From: a virus
Strand: one strand, 5' to 3'
IMG/VR virus record: IMGVR_UViG_3300009080_000076
Location: 1 to 20,279 of that record
DNA: 20,279 bases
Below are positions 14,370 through 20,279 of the stretch, one piece after another. The notes beneath the pieces are model-generated. The model ran no database searches and was not told where the DNA came from. It saw nothing but the letters and a program-made list of their open reading frames with translations. Numbering within the stretch: position 1 is the stretch's first letter; every line of letters starts with the position of its first letter. Both the position numbers and the translations under genes were made by a program.

Positions 14370-15185
14370 TTATTTTTCCTTATTGAGGTCGCTTATACGT
14401 ATATTTACATCAGATACGGCAGGAATAACTACGTTTATTGTTACTACTAAATCTCCAGTACGTTTTGTGTTGAGTATTGGAAATCCTGCTTCTGGTATAC
14501 GCAACCGTGTTCCTGGTTGAGTTCCGGGTTTAATTTTTAATTTATATCTACTATTGTCGATACTGTTGACCTCCAGCTCACCGCCTGTCATAGCAGTGTA
14601 AAGATCTATACTTTGTTTTATGCAACAGTTGTTTTCTTGTCGTACATATAATGGGTGTAATTGTTCTACTACTGTAACATATAAATCACCAGATGTAAAG
14701 CCTTTGTGTGTAGTTTCTCCACATCCACTAAATTTAATTCTTTGTCCGTGTTTGATGCCGGGTGGGATTTTTATATGTACTGTGGTTTTTCTGTCTGCGG
14801 GCAATGATATCTGTATGTCTTTATTTACACCTAGACAGATCTCTTCCATAGTAATGTTGTAATTTATATGTATATCTTTGTTTGGATTCATTTGTGGTTG
14901 TGGTTTACGAAATCCAAAATTAGCAAACATATCTTCAAAACCGCCCATGCCTTGGAATCCATTAGGTCCAAACCCCTGTGGATATTCTTGCTGTGGGCGA
15001 TTAAAGGTGTCACGATCTTCCTGTGTACGGATCTGACGATAGGCTTCATTAACTGCCTTCATCTTTTCCTCACTTCCGCCTTCACGGTCAGGGTGATGTT
15101 TGTGCGCTAGTTTACGAAATGCACTCTTGATATCTTTGTCTGTGCTGTTTCGGTCTACGCCGAGTGTTGTGTAAGGATCTGACAT
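14370..15185 (-). CDS. dnaJ: DnaJ/CbpA-type Hsp40 co-chaperone
   Basis: Hsp40 proteins bind unfolded clients and stimulate the ATPase of DnaK. The 271-residue protein has a J domain at 1-62 with the essential His-Pro-Asp at 31-33, a Gly/Phe-rich linker at about 70-92 (GFGPNGFQGMGGFEDMF) and two substrate-binding beta domains at about 103-263 (LPADRKTTVHIKIPPGIKHG, LKIKPGTQPGTRLRIPEAG). It lacks the four Cys-x2-Cys zinc repeats of DnaJ proper, so it belongs to the shorter CbpA-like class. No dnaK is present here; the partner would be host DnaK. Lying directly before the ClpA-like gene in a late operon, it points to a protein folding and turnover module. The start codon at 15185 has no obvious ribosome binding site. 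Confidence 0.92.
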   Translation of the reverse strand: MSDPYTTLGVDRNSTDKDIKSAFRKLAHKHHPDREGGSEEKMKAVNEAYRQIRTQEDRDTFNRPQQEYPQGFGPNGFQGMGGFEDMFANFGFRKPQPQMNPNKDIHINYNITMEEICLGVNKDIQISLPADRKTTVHIKIPPGIKHGQRIKFSGCGETTHKGFTSGDLYVTVVEQLHPLYVRQENNCCIKQSIDLYTAMTGGELEVNSIDNSRYKLKIKPGTQPGTRLRIPEAGFPILNTKRTGDLVVTINVVIPAVSDVNIRISDLNKEK

Positions 15186-15197
15186 ATTACAACGAGT

Positions 15198-15596
15198 TTA
15201 ATCGATTGTGACAGCATTGTCAAGTGTTTCTTCTGCCTGTTGGTAATATTCTTCATAAGCAACAATGATTGCTTTTTGTTGCTGAACTAAAGCACGTATA
15301 TCACTGAAGTTTAGTCCTAAGTTACTGTAACCGTCTCCAGTTAGTACAAACATAGCCAACGGCTTTCCGTTTGTTGTGAGTTGACTGATCTTCTCATCTA
15401 GATTATCCTGATTGATAACTACCCAATCCACTGATCGCATGTTAACTTGATCTACTGGAGGTAAAATGAGTTGTGGTTTTTCGACAGGTTTTGCGCTGAT
15501 TTCGACAGTTTGTGGTAAGCTACTGCAACTCGCCAGTAATATTACCAGGCCAAAGCCAAGGACACTCTTTGTTAAATTGTTCACCGTTTTCTGCAT
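15198..15596 (-). CDS. Outer-membrane spanin subunit (Rz1-like lipoprotein)
   Basis: The first 24 residues are a lipoprotein signal peptide: a Lys at 3 and 10, a hydrophobic stretch (SVLGFGLVILLA) and the lipobox Leu-Ala-Ser-Cys at 21-24, so Cys24 would be lipidated and anchored in the outer membrane. The mature part (about 108 residues) is longer than lambda Rz1 and has a Pro-rich region after the Cys (KPVEKPQLILPPVD). Its 5' end overlaps the upstream inner-membrane subunit by 77 bases in another frame, the usual Rz/Rz1 overlap layout. Spanins fuse inner and outer membrane as the last step of lysis. A start with GGAG nine bases upstream supports 15596. Confidence 0.8.
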   Translation of the reverse strand: MQKTVNNLTKSVLGFGLVILLASCSSLPQTVEISAKPVEKPQLILPPVDQVNMRSVDWVVINQDNLDEKISQLTTNGKPLAMFVLTGDGYSNLGLNFSDIRALVQQQKAIIVAYEEYYQQAEETLDNAVTID

Positions 15597-15990
15597 TTGT
15601 TTCTTTCTCCGTTAACTGTGCGCCACTTAGTATTTCAAAGCAACGTCCAGCATTGATGGTACCATTGTTAATCGCTCGTTCAATGCTGTCTGGTTTTTCA
15701 CTTGCAATAAGACCTAAATCTAGGTCAGACAGTTTATCTCTAAGACGATTATTTTGCTGACGAATGTCTGCATATTGTTCTTGTATTTTAGTATTTTGTT
15801 CTAGGACTCTTGTATAGTCTGCTTGTAACGAAGTTATTGCTTCTTCGTTTAATTGTATTGCTGTATCAAGTTTAGCATTGTTTGCTGTTAATACTTGGAT
15901 AGTTGCTTGACTTGAGGTATAATACCAATAGCCTAATCCACTCATTGCCATAATTACAACCAGTAATGCCGCTGAAATTTTATATCCCAT
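15520..15990 (-). CDS. Inner-membrane spanin subunit (Rz-like)
   Basis: The 156-residue protein has one N-terminal membrane segment at about 5-24 (ISAALLVVIMAMSGLGYWYY) with no cleavage site, followed by a coiled-coil-rich periplasmic region at about 30-95 full of Gln, Glu, Asn and Leu at heptad-like spacing (LEQNTKIQEQYADIRQQNNR). This matches Rz topology: inner-membrane anchor, helical periplasmic body. Its C-terminal 26 codons overlap the lipoprotein gene in another frame. The start at 15990 is preceded by TAAGGT. Together the two would form the spanin complex. The Cys at about 117 and 143 may form a disulphide. Confidence 0.8.
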   Translation of the reverse strand: MGYKISAALLVVIMAMSGLGYWYYTSSQATIQVLTANNAKLDTAIQLNEEAITSLQADYTRVLEQNTKIQEQYADIRQQNNRLRDKLSDLDLGLIASEKPDSIERAINNGTINAGRCFEILSGAQLTEKETNAENGEQFNKECPWLWPGNITGELQ

Positions 15991-16001
15991 AATGGTCTAC
16001 C

Positions 16002-16223
16002 TTATTTGTGTCTATAAACGATACGGCCTTTGGATAGATCATAGGGTGATAGCTCTAAGTCTACACGGTCGCCCAACAATATGTTTATGTTAAATTTACG
16101 AATTTTTCCACTGATAAGTCCAATAATAATATTATCGGTATCTTCAATCTTTACCTTGAATGTTGCATTGGGCATGCAATCGATAATTTTACCAGTAACC
16201 GTAAAGATTTCTTCTTTGGCCAT
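16002..16223 (-). CDS. infA: Translation initiation factor IF-1-like protein
   Basis: IF-1 binds the ribosomal A site during initiation. The protein has 73 residues, one more than E. coli IF-1 (72 with Met), and matches it along its length: MAKEE at the start, Gly-Lys-Ile-Ile at 11-14, Met-Pro-Asn-Ala-x-Phe at 17-22, Leu-Ile-Ser-Gly-Lys-Ile-Arg-Lys at 36-43, and the highly conserved PYDLSKGRIVYRHK at the end (E. coli ends PYDLSKGRIVFRSR). This fits the S1-type OB fold. The gene starts one base after the stop of the preceding gene, so translation is coupled, and it lies in the late operon. It replaces or adds to host IF-1; whether the phage needs it is unknown. Confidence 0.93.
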   Translation of the reverse strand: MAKEEIFTVTGKIIDCMPNATFKVKIEDTDNIIIGLISGKIRKFNINILLGDRVDLELSPYDLSKGRIVYRHK

Positions 16224-16224
16224 T

Positions 16225-16725
16225 TTAATATTTAACTAAAAAGTCCATGCGTTCTGCGATCTCCTGACCGGCTGTCTTTTCAAACTTCTGACGATACATC
16301 TCTGGATCAGTAATAATATCTCTAGTAAAACGTTCCTCATCAAGTGTACGTGGGTCATCAAGTTTGTATCCAGTGTATTGCCATTCACCAGCATCACTGG
16401 TAATTTTATTAATGTGTGACAACATACCAGATATTTTTTCATATAAATCTTTATTACGTTGGAATTCAACAAACACTTTGTACTCGCCGTCCTGATTGGG
16501 TGCAGGGCTAGCTTCAACATCCAAATGCTCATTTACACCTGTTTCAATAAAGTTACTTAAATCTTTGGCTGGCTTCTCATATTGTACAGTAAGTGCTACC
16601 ACAACAGTATCTGCGTTTTCGCCAATTTTAGGTTTATACTGGTCAATACTAACTACACTATTGACTAGTCCTTGCATTTCTTCGTGGGTTAATCCCTCAA
16701 ATATCTTGGTCTGGGTCATTGTCAT
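16225..16725 (-). CDS. Unknown 166-residue protein
   Basis: I do not recognise a family. It is soluble, acidic and mixed alpha/beta, with no signal peptide or membrane segment. A Thr/Val-rich beta segment (DTVVVALTVQYEKPAKDLSN at about 39-58) is followed by helical stretches, and the C-terminal part is Asp/Glu/Arg-rich (DDPRTLDEERFTRDIITDPE at about 122-141). The gene begins inside the 3' end of the previous gene (29-base overlap), so coupled translation is likely; the second Met, two codons further on, is also a possible start. It sits between a conserved-looking unknown gene and IF-1 at the head of the late operon. Confidence 0.6.
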   Translation of the reverse strand: MTMTQTKIFEGLTHEEMQGLVNSVVSIDQYKPKIGENADTVVVALTVQYEKPAKDLSNFIETGVNEHLDVEASPAPNQDGEYKVFVEFQRNKDLYEKISGMLSHINKITSDAGEWQYTGYKLDDPRTLDEERFTRDIITDPEMYRQKFEKTAGQEIAERMDFLVKY

Positions 16726-17230
16726 TTTTTAAAGCCTCTTCGCTATCTAGTCCTTGTTCGTAAGCATCACTAACATCACTCATGTCAATTTCAACGCCGT
16801 TAACTTCAATTTGCTGACTTTTAAATTCGTCCACAAAGTGGCGTGGCATCACGATACGCACTAGCCAAACATCTTTTTCAATTTTCTTAGGCTTACGTTC
16901 GCCTCGGTCAGTTGTTTCAAGATCATCTGGTGTTTTAATTTCTTTACTTACAATGTATGTTTCTTTCTGAAAATACACATAGCAACCATGTTTGGTAAGT
17001 CGTAACGAACCTTCTGGATCTGGCATGAAATCTCTAGGATACATCACTGTGGCTTCAATCCAATAGCGACTAATTTCTGGTCCAGCTACAATTTCGCCTT
17101 TGATCCAGTTTTTATAAGCATACAAGTGTAACTTGTCTAATACGCCCTCAAATTCGAGTAGCATATCTAGCTTACTATTACCGTCATAGATACTACTAAT
17201 TGTGTCTGTTATGTCTTGTGGTTCAATCAT
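16697..17230 (-). CDS. Unknown 177-residue protein heading the late operon
   Basis: No named family, although the central block (about 40-88: NWIKGEIVAGPEISRYWIEA and DPEGSLRLTKHGCYVYF) looks strongly constrained and resembles conserved hypothetical proteins of marine T4-like phages. It is mixed alpha/beta and acidic at the C-terminus (DSEEALKNDNDPDQD at about 162-176). No membrane segment. It is the first gene after a perfect T4-type late promoter (17259-17266), with TAGGT before the start codon. Being first in an operon with lysis and chaperone genes, it may be a virion or assembly protein, but the sequence alone does not say so. Confidence 0.65.
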   Translation of the reverse strand: MIEPQDITDTISSIYDGNSKLDMLLEFEGVLDKLHLYAYKNWIKGEIVAGPEISRYWIEATVMYPRDFMPDPEGSLRLTKHGCYVYFQKETYIVSKEIKTPDDLETTDRGERKPKKIEKDVWLVRIVMPRHFVDEFKSQQIEVNGVEIDMSDVSDAYEQGLDSEEALKNDNDPDQDI

Positions 17231-17258
17231 TATTCATTTACCTAATTGCTGTTGTAAC

Positions 17259-17266
17259 TATTTATA
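17259..17266 (-). promoter_or_regulatory. Perfect T4-type late promoter of the chaperone/lysis operon
   Basis: The minus strand reads TATAAATAG, an exact match to the T4 late promoter, about 28 bases before the start at 17230. It lies in the 161-base divergent gap in front of phoH (17231-17391). That gap also has a perfect palindrome TTGACGTCAA (17312-17321) on the phoH side. I see no convincing -35/-10 pair for phoH. Confidence 0.8.
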
Positions 17267-17391
17267 CAAACAAGAAACTATTTTGTTATTTCATTATACT
17301 ATCAAAGGTGTTTGACGTCAATCTGTTAAATACCAATGAACAACTTGGGCTCAAGTCTAGCAAATATAAACTACAAAAGGAGAATGACGTA

Positions 17392-18123
17392 GTGACTAAA
17401 AGAGCTAGAAAAACCAAATCGTTCAACAGTTCGGAGCCAATTGTTGACTTCGGGAAATATAAAAAGCGTAATTCAAGGGTAACTATTTTACCTAAAAATC
17501 TTGCACAGGAGGATTACTTGACGTTACTTGACGATGCAAATAAAAACATCGTGTTTGCAACAGGCCCAGCGGGTACTGGCAAAACCATGCTAGCAGTGCT
17601 AGCGGCGGTTCGTGCGCTCAAGGAAGGCGACTGTGAGAAAATTGTTGTAACTCGTCCAGCAGTAAGTGTGGATGAACAACATGGCTTTTTGCCCGGTACT
17701 CTACTAGAGAAAATGGCACCATGGACTAGACCAATCTTCGATGTACTTGAAGATTATTACACTCCAAAAGAAATCACAACAATGATTGAAGAAGGCATAA
17801 TTGAAGTTGCCCCATTAGCATATATGCGTGGGCGGACTTTCAAAGAAGCATTCATTATCGCAGATGAAATGCAAAACGCCACACCAAGTCAAATGAAAAT
17901 GTTGCTAACACGTATAGGTGTTGGTAGTCGTATTGTTGTGACAGGAGACTTAGCTCAGCATGATAGGGGGTTCGACAACAATGGGTTAAAAGACTTTATG
18001 TTCTTACTGAAAAAAACCGACACACAACGTATCGGCTTTACTGAATTTAACCGGTGTGATGTGGAAAGACATCCTGCCGTGTCTGAAGTATTATCAATTT
18101 ATGGAGACGAAAGTATTAACTAA
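17392..18123 (+). CDS. phoH: PhoH-family P-loop ATPase
   Basis: PhoH proteins are P-loop NTPases common in marine phages and named after a phosphate-starvation gene of E. coli; their exact role in phage is unsettled. The frame is open from 17200, but the upstream part is low-quality. I start at the GTG at 17392, nine bases after AAGGAG, giving 243 residues. Walker A GPAGTGKT is at 58-65 and Walker B AFIIADEMQN at 153-162; sensor-like VVTGDLAQ is at 182-189. This is the only plus-strand gene here. It converges with the HAD gene (five-base gap) and diverges from the late operon. Confidence 0.92.
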   Translation: MTKRARKTKSFNSSEPIVDFGKYKKRNSRVTILPKNLAQEDYLTLLDDANKNIVFATGPAGTGKTMLAVLAAVRALKEGDCEKIVVTRPAVSVDEQHGFLPGTLLEKMAPWTRPIFDVLEDYYTPKEITTMIEEGIIEVAPLAYMRGRTFKEAFIIADEMQNATPSQMKMLLTRIGVGSRIVVTGDLAQHDRGFDNNGLKDFMFLLKKTDTQRIGFTEFNRCDVERHPAVSEVLSIYGDESIN

Positions 18124-18128
18124 ACGTA

Positions 18129-18719
18129 TTACAAAATAATATCACAGACTTGAGCCCAATTGTCGACGTTAGTAATTCGTTTATCCATAAACCCAACATT
18201 ATGTTCATGATTTATAAGGATCGTGTTCAAACCAAGGTCTGCACCCAACTGTGCATTTTCTGGCTTATCTTCAAGCCAATAAAGTCCTGTATCTTTGTAG
18301 GGTGCAAGTGCTTCATCTTTGTCTGCACCAGTATCCAAACACACAACATCATTAAACACATCTTGGCCAAATATCTTAGCCAAGTTCTCCTCCCGTAGCT
18401 TCTTTGCATACGGATCTAAACTTAAACTAGTAATACAAGTAAATGTGTATCCAGCTTCAACTAGCTTGGCAACACCGCTTCGTGCATCTCGTAAAGCAGG
18501 CAAACAGCACATCCAAGCACTCTGGTTAAATTCTTTAACTAATTTTTTGCATTCTGCTTTGGAAATGTCATAAGCAACTTCCATTTCATAAACACCTTCA
18601 ACAACTTTTTTATATCCATTGTCATACATCCAATCATGGAAACTATTTTCCCAATCGAGCAGAACACCATCGCAATCTGTTAAAATTATATTTTTCATCT
18701 TTTTCATCTTTTCTTTCAT
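18129..18719 (-). CDS. HAD-superfamily phosphatase-like protein
   Basis: The protein has 196 residues. HAD motif I is Asp-Cys-Asp-Gly-Val at 15-19, holding the nucleophile Asp15 and acid Asp17. Motif II is probably the Thr-Ser in CITSLSLD (about 111-118), and motif IV is Leu-Glu-Asp-Lys-Pro-Glu-Asn near 152-160. Substrate is not evident; phage relatives are often annotated as 5'-nucleotidase-like or as nucleotide phosphatases. The frame is open to 18770, but the ATG at 18719 has AGAGGAAA just upstream and the extended -10 element lies in the extension, so I choose the shorter form. It converges on phoH. Confidence 0.75.
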   Translation of the reverse strand: MKEKMKKMKNIILTDCDGVLLDWENSFHDWMYDNGYKKVVEGVYEMEVAYDISKAECKKLVKEFNQSAWMCCLPALRDARSGVAKLVEAGYTFTCITSLSLDPYAKKLREENLAKIFGQDVFNDVVCLDTGADKDEALAPYKDTGLYWLEDKPENAQLGADLGLNTILINHEHNVGFMDKRITNVDNWAQVCDIIL

Positions 18720-18768
18720 ATTTTCCTCTTTAGTCCTTCTTAACATATATGCGTAATATCCTTCATAC

Positions 18769-18777
18769 ATTATAACA
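18769..18777 (-). promoter_or_regulatory. Possible extended -10 promoter for the HAD gene
   Basis: The minus strand reads TGTTATAAT, a TGn extended -10 with a perfect TATAAT, about 50 bases before the start at 18719. No -35 box stands at normal spacing. A GGCAAA-TTG-TTTGCC hairpin precedes it at the end of the upstream gene. Confidence 0.4.
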
Positions 18778-18781
18778 TACC

Positions 18782-19021
18782 TTAGGCAAACAATTTGCCC
18801 ATATTTTTAAACACAACATTGTAAGCATTCACTTCAGCTTCATACCACTCATAAAAGTCATCATCTTCTTCAAAGCGGTCACTACCACTGGCATGCTCTT
18901 CCCAAACACGGTTCATAGCGTTCATACCTTCAAGAGCATCGCCACGACCAAAGTTTTTAATTGTATTCCAAGCACTAGTAAAATCTACTGTTTCTTGGTA
19001 AAAGCTAGGGATTCTAAACAT
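18782..19021 (-). CDS. Unknown 79-residue acidic early protein
   Basis: No family is recognised. The protein begins MFRIPSFYQETVDFTSAWNT and has a strongly acidic, aromatic C-terminal half (SDRFEEDDDFYEWYEAEVN at about 47-65), predicted helical with no membrane segment. The start has GAAGGA about nine bases upstream and follows the sigma-70 promoter at 19053-19081. Small acidic proteins directly behind strong host-type promoters are common early takeover genes in phages, so that role is possible here; nothing in the sequence proves it. Confidence 0.7.
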   Translation of the reverse strand: MFRIPSFYQETVDFTSAWNTIKNFGRGDALEGMNAMNRVWEEHASGSDRFEEDDDFYEWYEAEVNAYNVVFKNMGKLFA

Positions 19022-19052
19022 TGTGTATTCCTTCTTTATTAACTATACTTAC

Positions 19053-19081
19053 AGTATATAGTAAAACGTCTTGGTTGTCAA
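19053..19081 (-). promoter_or_regulatory. Sigma-70 promoter with the shared ACCAAGACG spacer
   Basis: The minus strand has TTGACA (19081-19076), a 17-base spacer starting ACCAAGACGTTTTAC, and TATACT (19058-19053). AAAAAAAGGC directly precedes the -35, as at 6415-6420. It reads into the 79-residue gene. Confidence 0.85.
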
Positions 19082-19096
19082 GCCTTTTTTTAACTT

Positions 19097-19369
19097 TTAT
19101 GACCAATCCATTTCAACTTCTTCTGTTGTTTCACCAGGGTTAACAATCTGTCCATTAACTTTGATAGGGTTAGGACCGTTCCAAGCATAGTAAAGACTAT
19201 CACGTGTAGCAACACGTGTACTCCAACCAATGTCACGAAAGTCACCAATACAAACACTGTTGGATGAACCACTTGCATCATCAATATCAACTATACAACC
19301 TGCTGTGATATCAATTACTGCTGATTCAAACAACGTCTGTTTATCTTCTTTTGACATTACTTCAAACAT
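19097..19369 (-). CDS. Unknown 90-residue acidic early protein
   Basis: I do not recognise this protein. It starts MFEVMSKEDKQTLFESAVID and is acidic, with a beta-like middle (CIVDIDDASGSSNSVCIGDF at about 25-44) and an Asp/Glu-rich end (GETTEEVEMDWS). There is no membrane segment or signal peptide. The start at 19369 has AAAAGGAAA seven bases upstream and follows a consensus promoter at 19400-19428. Like its neighbour it is a small acidic product behind a strong promoter, so early expression is likely. Confidence 0.7.
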   Translation of the reverse strand: MFEVMSKEDKQTLFESAVIDITAGCIVDIDDASGSSNSVCIGDFRDIGWSTRVATRDSLYYAWNGPNPIKVNGQIVNPGETTEEVEMDWS

Positions 19370-19399
19370 ATTGTTTCCTTTTTGTTAACTTATACCATC

Positions 19400-19428
19400 A
19401 TTATAAGGTAAAACGTCTTGGTTGTCAA
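19400..19428 (-). promoter_or_regulatory. Consensus sigma-70 promoter with the shared ACCAAGACG spacer
   Basis: Both boxes are perfect on the minus strand: TTGACA (19428-19423) and TATAAT (19405-19400), 17 bases apart. The spacer is ACCAAGACGTTTTACCT, identical in its first 15 bases to the one at 19059-19075. It reads into the 90-residue gene. Confidence 0.9.
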
Positions 19429-19445
19429 CAGTAAAAGGCAATAAA

Positions 19446-19898
19446 TTATAAAATATTTTGATTACTTGGAGTAAGATTGTCACCGTATTCTATTGTTTTG
19501 ATATTGTGACAGTTACTACACAGTGTTACCAAATTATCTGGCTCATTGTTTTCATGGTTGCCATCAATATGATCCACTGTTAGTGCGGCACGTAGTAGGC
19601 TGTTATGCTTTTTAGGATCGCTTTCTTTATACTTGCTAACCCGTGGCAACTTAGCAGGATCAAATCCACAATCACTACATGATGTCTGACGCATCTGACT
19701 GTATGCTTTGGATGGTGTAGCCATACCGCCAAATGCAGCAAAATTACGCTGACATGGATCACAGTACTCTTTCTCACCTGGACCTTTCCACAGTGTTAAG
19801 TGACTGTTACAGCCTGGTGTTTTACATTTGCCTCGCATTGCGGCTTTCATTTCGGGTGTTGATTTACGTACCCGATCTGTTGCTTCACGAATGGCCAT
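19446..19898 (-). CDS. HNH endonuclease with two zinc-binding Cys sites
   Basis: The 150-residue protein ends in an HNH nuclease motif: Asp109-His110-Ile-Asp-Gly-Asn-His, then Asn118/Asn122 and the closing Cys127-x2-Cys130-His131. Cys74-x2-Cys77 with Cys127 and Cys130 would hold the structural zinc of the HNH fold. A separate Cys25-x4-Cys30 and Cys46-x2-Cys49 near the N-terminus could bind a second zinc, likely for DNA contact. Such genes are frequent free-standing homing or nicking enzymes in phages. Its ATG overlaps the stop of the upstream gene (TAATG), implying coupled translation. Confidence 0.85.
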   Translation of the reverse strand: MAIREATDRVRKSTPEMKAAMRGKCKTPGCNSHLTLWKGPGEKEYCDPCQRNFAAFGGMATPSKAYSQMRQTSCSDCGFDPAKLPRVSKYKESDPKKHNSLLRAALTVDHIDGNHENNEPDNLVTLCSNCHNIKTIEYGDNLTPSNQNIL

Positions 19899-20279
19899 TA
19901 TACCAAATCCTCCGCAGTAAAGTTAAATGCTACTTCAAAAGTTGGCAACTTGTGTTTAAATCCTGCTGTTTTAAGAGCACCTGCAATCCAGCTTGGCCCA
20001 ACAATCGTTTGGTTACAACGGTAAGTCTTGCCCTCAATCATACGCCCTGCTTTCTTTTCGATATCACAGTGATTTTGGTATGCTGCTTGTACTTTGCGTC
20101 CTTTAACAGTGCCACTAGGAGCCCATGTGTTTTGTGTAATCTTTGACAGTACAGATGACATTTCATCTATGTATTCATCTGTAATAACAATTCCATCGTC
20201 CATACATTGACGGAAGAATACACTGAGGTTATCAATCTCCATTGCAATAAACGGCTTGTCAGCATTGCTAACTGAATGA
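19898..20279 (-). CDS. Unknown protein, 5' end cut by the window edge
   Basis: The frame stays open from 20242 to the window edge, and the upstream codons (SNADKPFIA before MEIDNLS) read like coding sequence. The ATG at 20242 has no ribosome binding site, so I treat the gene as partial, with at least 126 residues inside the window. The visible part has a Phe/Asp-rich start and a basic, Cys-containing middle (GTVKGRKVQAAYQNHCDIEK and GKTYRCNQTIVGPSW). No family is recognised. It is the gene just before the HNH endonuclease in the same unit. Confidence 0.6.
   Translation of the reverse strand, partial: HSVSNADKPFIAMEIDNLSVFFRQCMDDGIVITDEYIDEMSSVLSKITQNTWAPSGTVKGRKVQAAYQNHCDIEKKAGRMIEGKTYRCNQTIVGPSWIAGALKTAGFKHKLPTFEVAFNFTAEDLV

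Noticed and set aside
17200-17391. Upstream extension of phoH
   Set aside because: It crosses the late promoter and leader of the opposite operon, its codons look non-coding, and AAGGAG points to the GTG at 17392.
18124-18128. Terminator between the converging phoH and HAD genes
   Set aside because: Only five bases separate the stops, and no stem followed by a U run is visible on either strand nearby.

Overview
The window looks like part of a tailed-phage genome of the T4-like (myovirus) kind that infects marine bacteria. The evidence is dense packing of short genes on one strand, a set of fibre-like virion proteins, a spanin pair, a PhoH-type ATPase, homing-type endonucleases, and eight copies of an ATAAATA element in front of virion or late genes, which matches the core of the T4 late promoter TATAAATA. 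Base composition is AT-rich. The host cannot be read directly; a SAR11-type or other marine proteobacterial host, or a cyanobacterium, would all fit. No photosynthesis genes, tRNAs or CRISPR arrays were seen.

Layout. All genes are on the minus strand except phoH, so transcription mostly runs right to left. 20279-18129 holds early-type genes: an edge-truncated unknown gene, an HNH endonuclease, two small unknown proteins each behind a consensus sigma-70 promoter, and a HAD phosphatase-like protein. phoH (17392-18123, plus strand) converges on the HAD gene and diverges from a long late operon. That operon (17230-11401) starts at a perfect TATAAATA and encodes two unknown proteins, translation initiation factor IF-1, an inner and outer membrane spanin pair, a DnaJ-like co-chaperone, a full two-ATPase ClpA-like unfoldase and an unknown 256-residue protein. 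11365-4915 is a virion block: a 54-residue protein, a 134-residue protein, three large fibre-like proteins, an 85-residue protein with its own promoter and terminator, a further fibre-like protein and a putative holin. 4912-1727 returns to early-type genes: a RyR-domain protein (which may be read from the late holin message), two unknowns behind sigma-70 promoters, UV damage endonuclease, a GIY-YIG-like endonuclease and an unknown 89-residue protein. The left end is a 563-residue fibre whose C-terminus looks like a cupredoxin.

How it fits together. Early genes use host-type TTGACA/TATAAT promoters, three of which share an almost identical spacer; late genes use ATAAATA, which implies a phage-encoded late sigma system elsewhere in the genome. 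IF-1, DnaJ, ClpA and PhoH suggest that the phage adjusts host translation and protein quality control, while UvdE protects its DNA from sunlight damage.

The most puzzling stretch is 6061-6420. It is a transcription unit bounded by a promoter and a strong terminator, with no normal gene in it. It is either a roughly 320-nt non-coding RNA or a small gene interrupted by two in-frame stop codons.
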